Source: Membranipora membranacea (taxonomy: Eukaryota > Bryozoa > Gymnolaemata > Cheilostomatida > Membraniporidae). Taken from it: a stretch of 64,000 nt of DNA. The stretch covers positions 19,594,001-19,658,000 of the forward strand of contig OU612068.1 in NCBI GenBank assembly GCA_914767715.1, read 5' to 3'. The first letter of the stretch is position 1; the number at the start of each line of letters is the position of its first letter. The position numbers were made by a program, and so were the translations under genes. The notes beneath the pieces are model-generated. The model was given only the letters and a program-made list of their open reading frames with translations, had not been told where the DNA came from and did no database searches. Positions 54,250 through 62,200 of this stretch are shown one piece after another.

Positions 54250-54643
54250 CTATTTTTTGATCTGAGCGAAAAAAAAGCATGATACCCACCCTTGGTATAA
54301 TTTTGTGAATTTCAAGTCAGCGTATTTACCCACCAATTAATCCGAGGATTCTAATATTCTGGATTTTGAATGAGGCCAATAAGAGCTTGAACTGGTCGGA
54401 GTTTGATAAAGATCCAACAGGGTTTTCATTTTTGGATGCTGCCGTTTGGCATGTTTTTTTTTAGCAAAAGTGACCGTAATTAAAACGGACGCTGACAGAG
54501 AATGGAAAGCCGCAGAGCCAAACGGTTTGCAGATTCGAGATCAGCAGGAGTTGCTCCTCCTTATGACGTGAGTTAGAAGCAAATCTATTTTTTGATCTGA
54601 GCGAAAAACAAGCATATGCGTATCTTGTCTATGTTAAGCCCTA

Positions 54644-54719
54644 ATTGTGGCGAAAATCAGAGTACGCAATATTGGTGATAATGCGTTCTCAGATTTTTGG
54701 CATCTGATTTTCGCACAAT
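54644..54719. other. Imperfect 17-bp inverted repeat with nested stem
   Basis: attgtggcgaaaatcaga (54644-54661) pairs with tctgattttcgcacaat (54703-54719) over 17 bp with a single bulged g; the inner 12 bp are perfect. The 41-nt loop holds a nested 5-bp stem, acgca / tgcgt. There is no run of T after it, so it is not a typical bacterial terminator. It could be a palindromic end of a small DNA element or a structured RNA segment; neither is shown. Confidence 0.65.
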
Positions 54720-54720
54720 G

Positions 54721-54737
54721 ACTAAAAAACCTTTAGT
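54721..54737. other. Perfect 6-bp stem ACTAAA/TTTAGT
   Basis: actaaa (54721-54726) and tttagt (54732-54737) flank a 5-base loop directly after the larger inverted repeat. It is short and AT-rich, so chance is likely. It is noted because two inverted repeats are adjacent at the left end of the island. Confidence 0.4.
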
Positions 54738-54893
54738 TCTAACATGCTCTCATTGTAATATATTTTAGTTCGCTAAGAATAAAACCAGAGGAAAAAGTGA
54801 GCGGTCCTAATCATCACTCTTTCCGAACAACAGAAGGGATATACGCTTCTCATCACAAGAAAATGTCGGTGATTCTATCTGATCAACTTTTAA

Positions 54894-55091
54894 TACCGTT
54901 GCTCGTACTCAGATCCGCTGGGATTTGTAGAATTCTCAAAATGGAGAATAGTTAATGCCTTGTATGGCTTCAAAAGAAGATCTCGAAAAGAGGTCAATGC
55001 CTTGTATGGCTTCAAAAGAAGATCTCGAAAAGAGGTCAATGATTTAACTCAAAGCGGTTGTCTTTTTTGTGGCATTCTTGAATTGGCTTAA
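54894..55091 (+). pseudogene. Open exon-like stretch through island copy 1
   Basis: The frame ending at TAA 55089-55091 is open for 65 codons back to a TAA at 54891, with no in-frame ATG. It reads through both minisatellite units and ends with the peptide DLTQSGCLFCGILELA. The same tail is encoded in copy 2 up to 56071, and the one substitution there (act/acc) is silent. An AATAAA hexamer lies 122 bp downstream. It might be a 3' exon or a remnant of one captured in the island, or chance. The product is unknown. Confidence 0.25.
54955..55038 (+). repeat. 42-bp minisatellite, two units
   Basis: Units start at 54955 and 54997, and a third, diverged start at 55039 leads into the unique tail. The unit holds atgccttgtatggcttc and gatctcgaaaagaggtc. 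42 is divisible by three and all three forward frames of the unit are open, giving 14-residue repeats in each. One of them (..NALYGFKRRSRKEV..) reads on without a stop to TAA at 55089-55091. Confidence 0.9.
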
Positions 55092-55212
55092 CCTGACTAA
55101 GAGGGTTGCCACTTGCCTTGCTTATTTGTAATGTGGTATATTCTTGCGAATGTTTATTTATACCTTGTACTTATACTATGAGTCATTGGTGTGCTTTGGT
55201 GATACTTGAACC

Positions 55213-55218
55213 AATAAA
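55213..55218 (+). promoter_or_regulatory. AATAAA hexamer, possible poly(A) signal
   Basis: AATAAA lies 122 bp after the stop at 55091 and about 50 bp before the A-rich end of copy 1. In copy 2 the same site is AATGAA (56193-56198). A single hexamer in AT-rich DNA is weak evidence. It is listed because it lies between an open frame and an A-rich end in the order expected of a 3' UTR. Confidence 0.25.
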
Positions 55219-55270
55219 CATAGTCTTCATTATAAACTTCACAAACAGGATTGATTGATGAATTAAAAAA

Positions 55271-55679
55271 ATCAAACTTTCCTAAAGTTGTTTTTTAGAC
55301 TGAAATTAATCCAAAACAAATGCTCAAGTATCTCGGCGCAGCTCCAATAGTCAGAGTCGTCTGGCCCTCCCAACAAGCCCCGACAACTCCAACGTGTTTT
55401 ATAAAGTACTGATCTGACAACAAGAAAGTCATGTGATCACTTTGTATTGAATTGTGGGAGACTTAAACTCATCAATCCTTTGGTTGCTAGCCTTGAGACT
55501 GTGAACTATCCACCACCACCCCTTCCTTACCTCCGTCATTACTGGGTTGCTCTCGTTATTCCTTTCTGGTTTCAGATCTAAGAACTAAGCCAGAGTAATT
55601 AGTGAGCTCCCAACTACACGTTCGGTCAACAAGTGTCAGCTCAAGAAAATACTGGCATCTTATAGTCTATAAGTCAAAC
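55271..55679. other. Unique middle of the island
   Basis: About 409 bp between the two direct repeats, present once. It contains a C-rich pyrimidine stretch (around 55509-55535) and is less AT-rich than its surroundings. I recognise no gene, tRNA or element in it. Confidence 0.5.
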
Positions 55680-55693
55680 CTCAAAATGGAAAG

Positions 55694-56018
55694 AAGATCT
55701 CGAGAAGAGGTCAATGCCTTACGTGGCTCCTAAGAAGATCTCGAAAAGAGGTCAATGCCTTGTATGGCTAAAATAACAAAAAGATCTCGAAAAGAGGTCA
55801 ATGCCTTGTATGGCTAAAAAAATAAAAAGATCTCGAAAAGAGGTCAATGCCTTGTATGGCTCCTAAGAAGATCTCGAAAAGAGGTCAATGCCTTGTATGG
55901 CTAAATAAAATAAAAAGATCTCGAAAAGAGATCAATGCCTTGTATGGCTTCAAAAGAAGATCTCGAAAAGAGGTCAATGCCTTGTATGGCTTCCAAAGAA
56001 GATCTCGAAAAGAGGTCA
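55694..56018 (+). repeat. 41-47-bp minisatellite, about seven units
   Basis: The word atgcc(t) starts units at 55714, 55755, 55801, 55847, 55888, 55935 and 55977, with a truncated unit before them and the tail start atgattt at 56019. Spacings are 41, 46, 46, 41, 47, 42 and 42. The core gatctcgaaaagaggtcaatg is conserved; the linker varies among tcctaag, an A-rich aaaataacaaa type and tcaaaag. Non-multiples of three break the reading frame found in copy 1. Confidence 0.92.
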
Positions 56019-56071
56019 ATGATTTAACCCAAAGCGGTTGTCTTTTTTGTGGCATTCTTGAATTGGCTTAA
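55847..56071 (+). CDS. 74-codon open frame in the expanded minisatellite (doubtful)
   Basis: ATG at 55847 and TAA at 56069-56071. The predicted peptide is basic and repetitive: units of about 14 residues of the type RRSRKEVNALYGF, then a tail containing GCLFCGILELA. Because unit lengths are 41 and 47 bp at its start, the frame passes through different frames of the same repeat, which argues against selection on the protein. Only the last three units and the tail share the frame of copy 1. No ribosome-binding or splice context supports translation. It is most likely a by-product of the minisatellite. Confidence 0.15.
   Translation: MPCMAPKKISKRGQCLVWLNKIKRSRKEINALYGFKRRSRKEVNALYGFQRRSRKEVNDLTQSGCLFCGILELA
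55917..55933. other. Minisatellite stem-loop, perfect in one unit
   Basis: GATCTC-GAAAA-GAGATC is a perfect 6-bp inverted repeat in this unit. In the other units the right arm is GAGGTC, which leaves a G-T position that could wobble-pair in RNA. The loop is GAAAA, or GAGAA in the first unit at about 55696. Confidence 0.6.
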
Positions 56072-56250
56072 CCTGACTAAGAGGGTTGCCACTTGCCTTG
56101 CTTATTTGTAATGTGGTATATTCATGCGAATGTTTATTTCTACCTTGTACTTATACTATGAGTCATTGGTGTGCTTTGGTGATACTTGAACCAATGAACA
56201 TAGTCTTCATTATAAACTTCACAAACAGGATTGATTGATGAATTAAAAAA

Positions 56251-59200
56251 TCTATTTTTTGATCCGAGCGAAAAAAAAGCATGATACCCACCCTTGGTAT
56301 AATTTTGTGATTTTCAAGTCAGCGTATTTACCCACCAATTAATCCGAGGATTCTAATATTCTGGATTTTGAATGAGGCCAATAAGAGCTTGAACTGGTCG
56401 GAGTTTGATAAAGATCCAACAGGGTTTTCATTTTTGGATGCTGCCGTTTGGCATGTTTTTTTTTAGCAAAAGTGACCGTAATTAAAACGGACGCTGACAG
56501 AGAATGGAAAGCCGCAGAGCCAAACGGTTTGCAGATTCGAGATCAGCAGGAGTTGCTCCTCCTTATGAGGTGAGTTAGAAGCAAATCTATTTTTTTAACT
56601 GAGCGAAAAAAAAGCATGATACCCTCCCTTGGTATAATTTTGTGAATTTCAAGTCAGCGTATTTACCCACCAATTAATCTGAGGATTCTAATATTCTGGA
56701 TTTTGAATGAGGCCAATAAGAGCTTGAACTGGTCGGAGTTTGATAAAGATCCAACAGGGTTTTCATTTTTGGATGCTGCCGTTTGGCATGTTTTTTTTAG
56801 CAAAAGTGACCGTAATTAAAACGGACGCTGACAGAGAATGGAAAGCCGCAGATCCAAACGGTTCGCAGATTCGAGATCAGCAGGAGTTGCTCCTCCTTAT
56901 GACGTGAGTTAGAAGCAAATCTATTTTTTGATCTGAGCGAAAAAAAAGCATGATACCCACCCTTGGTATAATTTTGTGAATTTCAAGTCAGCGTATTTAC
57001 CCACCAATTAATCCGAGGATTCTAATATTCTGGATTTTCAATGAGGTCGATAAGAGCTTGAACTGGTCGGAGTTTGATAAAGATCCAACAGGGTTTTCAT
57101 TTTTGGATGCTGCCGTTTGGCATGTTTTTTTTTAGCAAAAGTGACCGTAATTAAAACGGACGCTGACAGAGAATGGGAAGCCGCAGAGCCAAACGGTTTG
57201 CAGATTCGAGATCAGCAGGAGTTGCTCCTCCTTATGAGGTGAGTTAGAAGCAAATCTATTTTTTGATCTGAGCGAAAAAAAAGCATGATACCCACCCTTG
57301 GTATAATTTTGTGAATTTCAAGTCAGCGTATTTACCCACCAATTAATCCGAGGATTCTAATATTCTGGATTTTGAATGAGGCCAATAAGAGCTTGAACTG
57401 GTCGGAGTTTGATAAAGATCCAACAGGGTTTTCATTTTTGGATGCTGCCGTTTGGCATGTTTTTTTTTAGCAAAAGTGACCGTAATTAAAACGGACGCTG
57501 ACAGAGAATGGAAAGCCGCAGAGCCAAACGGTTTGCAGATTCGAGATCAGCAGGAGTTGCTCCTCCTTATAAGGTGAGTTAGAAGCAAATCTATTTTTTG
57601 ATCTCAGCGAAAAAAAAGCATGATACCCACCCTTGGTATAATTTTGTGAATTTCAAGTCAGCGTATTTACCCACCAATTAATCCGTGGATTCTAATATTC
57701 TGGATTTTCAATGAGGTCGATAAGAGCTTGAACTGGTCGGAGTTTGATAAAGATCCAACAGGGTTTTCATTATTGGATGCTGCCGTTTGGCATGTTTTTT
57801 TTTAGCAAAAGTGACCGTAATTAAAACGGACGCTGACAGAGAATGGAAAGCCGCAGAGCCAAACGGTTTGCAGATTCGAGATCAGCAGGAGTTGCTCCTC
57901 CTTATGAGGTGAGTTAGAAGCAAATGTAATTTTTGATCTGAGCGAAAAAAAAGCATGATACCCACCCTTGGTATAATTTTGTGAATTTCAAGTCAGCGTA
58001 TTTACCCACCAATTAATCCGAGGATTCTAATATTCTGGATTTTGAATGAGGCCAATAAGAGCTTGAACTGGTCGGAGTTTGATAAAGATCCAACAGGGTT
58101 TTCATTTTTGGATGCTGCCGTTTGGCATGTTTTTTTTTTAGCAAAAGTGACCGTAATTAAAACGGACGCTGACAGAGAATGCTAAGCCGCAGAGCCAAAC
58201 GGTTTGCAGATTCGAGATCAGCAGGAGTTGCTCCTCCTTATGACGGGAGTTAGAAGCAAATCTATTTTTTGATCTGAGCGAAAAAAAAGCATGATACCCA
58301 CCCTTGGTATAATTTTGTGAATTTCAAGTCAGCGTATTTACCCACCAATTAATCCGAGGATTCTAATATTCTGGATTTTGAATGAGGCCAATAAGAGCTT
58401 GAACTGGTCGGAGTTTGATAAAGATCCAACAGGGTTTTCATTTTTGGATGCTGCCGTTTGGCATGTTTTTTTTTAGCAAAAGTGACCGTAATTAAAACGG
58501 ACGCTGACAGAGAATGGAAAGCCGCAGAGCCAAACGGTTTGCAGATTCGAGATCAGCAGGAGTTGCTCCTCCTTATGAGGTGAGTTAGAAGCAAATCTAT
58601 TTTTTGATCTGAGCGAAAAAAAAGCATGATACCCTCCCTTGGTATAATTTTGTGAATTTCAAGTCAGCGTATTTACCCACCAATTAGTCTGAGGATTCTA
58701 ATATTCCGGATTTTGAATGAGGCCAATAAGAGCTTGAACTGGTCGGAGTTTGATAAAGATCCAACAGGGTTTTCATTTTTGGATGCTGCCGTTTGGCATG
58801 TTTTTTTTTAGCAAAAGTGACCGTAATTAAAACGGACGCTGACAGAGAATGGAAAGCCGCAGAGCCAAACGGTTTGCAGATTCGAGATCAGCAGGAGTTG
58901 CTCCTCCTTATGACGTGAGTTAGAAGCAAATCTATTTTTTGATCTGAGCGAAAAAAAAGCATGATACCCACCCACCCTTGGTATAATTTTGTGAATTTCA
59001 AGTCAGCGTATTTACCCACCAATTAATCCGAGGATTCTAATATTCTGGATTTTGAATGAGGCCAATAAGAGCTTGAACTGGTCGGAGTTTGATAAAGATC
59101 CAACAGGGTTTTCATTTTTGGATGCTGCCGTTTGGCATGTTTTTTTTTAGCAAAAGTGACCGTAATTAAAACGGACGCTGACAGAGAATGGAAAGCCGCA

Positions 59201-62200
59201 GAGCCAAACGGTTTGCAGATTCGAGATCAGCAGGAGTTGCTCCTCCTCATGACGTGAGCTAGAAGCAAATCTATTTTTTGATCTGAGCGAAAAAAAAGCA
59301 TGATACCCACCCTTGGTATAATTTTGTGAATTTCAAGTCAGCGTATTTACCCACCAATTAATCCGAGGATTCTAATATTCTGGATTTTGAATGAGGCCAA
59401 TAAGAGCTTGAACTGGTCGGAGTTTGATAAAGATCCAACAGGGTTTTCATTTTTGGATGCTGCCGTTTGGCATGTTTTTTTTTAGGAAAAGTGACCGTAA
59501 TTAAAACGGACGCTGACAGAGAATGGAAAGCCGCAGAGCCAAACGGTTTGCAGATTCGAGATCAGCAGGAGTTGCTCCTCCTTATGACGTGAGTTAGAAG
59601 CAAATCTCTTTTTTGATCTGAGGGAAAAAAAAGCATGATACCCACCCTTGGTATAATTTTGTGAATTTCAAGTCAGCGTATTTACCCACCAATTAATCCG
59701 AGGATTCTAATATTCTGGATTTTGAATGAGGCCAATAAGAGCTTGAACTGGTCGGAGTTTGATAAAGATCCAACAGGGTTTTCATTTTTGGATGTTGCCG
59801 TTTGGCATGTTTTTTTTTAGCAAAAGTGAGCGTACTTAAAACGGACGCTGACAGAGAATGGAAAGCCGCAGAGCCAAACGGTTTGCAGATTCGAGATCAG
59901 CAGGAGTTGCTCCTCCTTATGAGGTGAGTTAGAAGCAAATCTATTTTTTGATCTGAGCGAAAAAAAAGCATGATACCCACCCTTGGTATAATTTTGTGAC
60001 TTTCAAGTCAGCGTATTTACCCACCAATTAATCCGAGGATTCTAATATTCTGGATTTTGAATGAGGCCAATAAGAGCTTGAACTGGTCGGAGTTTGATAA
60101 AGATCCAACAGGGTTTTCATTTTTGGATGCTGCCGTTTGGCATGTTTTTTTTTAGCCAAAGTGACCGTAATTAAAACGGACGCTGAAAGAGAATGGAAAG
60201 CCGCAGAGCCAAACGGTTTGCAGATTCGAGATCAGCAGGAGTTGCTCCTCCTTATAAGGTGAGTTAGAAGCAAATCTATTTTTTGATCTGAGCGAAAAAA
60301 AAGCATGATACCCACCCTTGGTATAATTTTGTGAATTTCAAGTCAGCGTATTTACCCACCAATTAATCCGTGGATTCTAATATTCTGGATTTTCAATGAG
60401 GTCGATAAGAGCTTGAACTGGTCGGAGTTTGATAAAGATCCAACAGGGTTTTCATTATTGGATGCTGCCGTTTGGCATGTTTTTTTTTAGCAAAAGTGAC
60501 CGTAATTAAAACGGACGCTGACAGAGAAGGGAAAGCCGCAGAGCCAAACGGTTTGCAGATTCGAGATCGGCAGGAGTTGCTCCTCCTTATGAGGTGAGTT
60601 AGAAGCAAATCTAATTTTTGATCTGAGCGAAAAAAAAGCATGATACCCACCCTTGGTATAATTTTGTGAATTTCAAGTCAGCGTATTTACTCACCAATTA
60701 ATCCGAGGATCCTAATATTCTGGATTTTCAATGAGGCCAATAAGAGCTTGAACTGGTCGGAGTTTGATAAAGATCCAACAGGATTTTCATTTTTGGATGC
60801 TGCCGTTTGGCATGTTTTTTTTTAGCAAAAGTGACCGTAATTAAAACGGACGCTGGCAGAGAATGGAAAGCCTCAGAGCCAAACCGTTTGCAGATTCGAG
60901 ATCAGCAGGAGTTGCTCCTCCTTATGACGTGAGTTAGAAGCAAATCTATTTTTTTATCTGAGCGAAAAAAAAGCATGATACCCACCCTTGGTATAATTTT
61001 GTGAATTTCAAGTCAGCGTATTTACCCACCAATTAATCCGAGGATTCTAATATTCTGGATTTTGAATGAGGCCAATAAGAGCTTGAACTGGTCGGAGTTT
61101 GATAAAGATCCAACAGGGTTTTCATTTTTGGATGCTGCCGTTTGGCATGTTTTTTTTTAGCAAAAGTGACCGTAATTAAAACGGACGCTGACAGAGAATG
61201 GAAAGCCGCAGAGCCAAACGGTTCGCAGATTCGAGATCAGCAGGAGTTGCTCCTCCTTATGACGGGAGTTAGAAGCAAATCTATTTTTTGATCTGAGCGA
61301 AAAAAAAGCATGATACCCACCCTTGGTATAATTTTGTGAATTTCAAGTCAGCGTATTTACCCACCAATTAGTCTGAGGATTCTAATATTCCGGATTTTGA
61401 ATGAGGCCAATAAGAGCTTGAACTGGTCGGAGTTTGATAAAGATCCAACAGGGTTTTCATTTTTGGATGCTGCCGTTTGGCATGTTTTTTTTTAGCAAAA
61501 GTGACCGTAATTAAAACGGACGCTGACAGAGAATGGAAAGCCGCAGAGCCAAACGGTTTGCAGATTCGAGATCAGCAGGAGTTGCTCCTCCTTATGACGT
61601 GAGTTAGAAGCAAATCTATTTTTTGATCTGAGCGAAAAAAAAGCATGATACCCACCCACCCTTGGTATAATTTTGTGAATTTCAAGTCAGCGTATTTACC
61701 CACCAATTAATCCGTGGATTCTAATATTCTGGATTTTCAATGAGGTCGATAAGAGCTTGAACTGGTCGGAGTTTGATAAAGATCCAACAGGATTTTCATT
61801 ATTGGATGCTGCCGTTTGGCATGTTTTTTTTTAGCAAAAGTGACCGTAATTAAAAAGGACGCTGACAGAGAATGGAAAGCCGCAGAGCCAAACGGTTTGC
61901 AGATTCGAGATCAGCAGGAGTTGCTCCTCCTTATGACGTGAGTTAGAAGCAAATCTATTTTTTGATCTGAGCGAAAAAAAAGCATGATACCCACCCTTGG
62001 TATAATTTTGTGAATTTCAAGTCAGCGTATTTACCCACCAATTAATCCGAGGATTCTAATATTCTGGATTTTGAATGAGGCCAATAAGAGCTTGAACTGG
62101 TCGGAGTTTGATAAAGATCCAACAGGGTTTTCATTTTTGGATGCTGCCGTTTGGCATGTTTTTTTTTAGCAAAAGTGACCGTAATTAAAACGGACGCTGA

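Larger units (their letters stand above)
1..54615 (+). repeat. 335-bp satellite array, left block (about 163 monomers)
   Basis: Anchor motif gatctgagcg recurs at 10, 345, 680, 1015 and so on, with a period of 335 bp (occasionally 333-337) up to 54594, always in the same orientation. Differences between copies are mostly single substitutions plus 1-2 bp length changes in the T9 and A8 tracts; one pair of monomers has lost 3 bp (gctgctttgg at about 47752 and 53437). The period is not divisible by three and every forward frame meets stops, so the array is not coding. The left end is cut by the window edge. The monomer matches no satellite family I can name. Neither centromeric nor pericentromeric location can be proved from sequence alone. 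Confidence 0.98.
54616..54934. other. Unique left part of the island
   Basis: About 320 bp present once in the window. It contains a long imperfect inverted repeat and a small perfect stem (both listed separately). No complete open frame with a start was found. The last 40 bp belong to a 65-codon open stretch that continues into the minisatellite. I recognise no family in it. Confidence 0.6.
54935..55270 (+). repeat. Island direct repeat, copy 1 (336 bp)
   Basis: Starts at ctcaaaatgga (54935), contains two 42-bp minisatellite units, then a 230-bp segment (55039-55270) that matches 56019-56250 at a fixed offset of 980 bp without gaps. I counted four substitutions: ttaactc/ttaaccc, ttcttgcg/ttcatgcg, ttatacc/ttctacc and ccaataaac/ccaatgaac. 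That is about 98% identity. The copy ends in aattaaaaaa. Unequal length and lack of TG...CA ends argue against an LTR. Confidence 0.9.
54616..56250 (+). mobile_element. Non-satellite island inside the array (possible insertion)
   Basis: About 1635 bp unlike the satellite. Left satellite ends at gcgaaaaacaagcat (54615); right satellite restarts at tctattttttgatccg (56251). The last 32 bp of the left flank (54584-54615) and the first 32 bp of the right flank (56251-56282) are the same satellite stretch with two differences, so nothing was lost and 32 bp are doubled. The right end is A-rich (aattaaaaaa). A target-site duplication by an A-tailed retroposon would look like this, although 32 bp is long. 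A phase jump by recombination in the array is the alternative. No transposase, reverse transcriptase or terminal TG...CA is visible. The mobile-element label is tentative. Confidence 0.4.
55680..56250 (+). repeat. Island direct repeat, copy 2 (571 bp, expanded minisatellite)
   Basis: Begins with the same ctcaaaatgga (55680) as copy 1, has about seven minisatellite units where copy 1 has two, then the shared 3' segment and A-rich end that abuts the satellite. The extra length against copy 1 is due to minisatellite units. The AATAAA hexamer of copy 1 is AATGAA here. Confidence 0.9.

Noticed and set aside
54616-54934. tRNA or snRNA gene in the left part of the island
   Set aside because: No cloverleaf, no box A/B pair and no match to U-RNA sequences that I know; the inverted repeats do not form a tRNA-like fold.
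54935-56250. LTR retrotransposon or TRIM with the two direct repeats as LTRs
   Set aside because: Repeats are unequal in length, lack TG...CA ends, and show no primer-binding site or polypurine tract between them. The A-rich 3' ends do not fit.
54584-56282. 32-bp flanks as a firm target-site duplication
   Set aside because: In a tandem array any phase jump doubles or deletes satellite sequence, so the flanking repeat alone does not prove transposition. It is kept only as a hypothesis in the findings.
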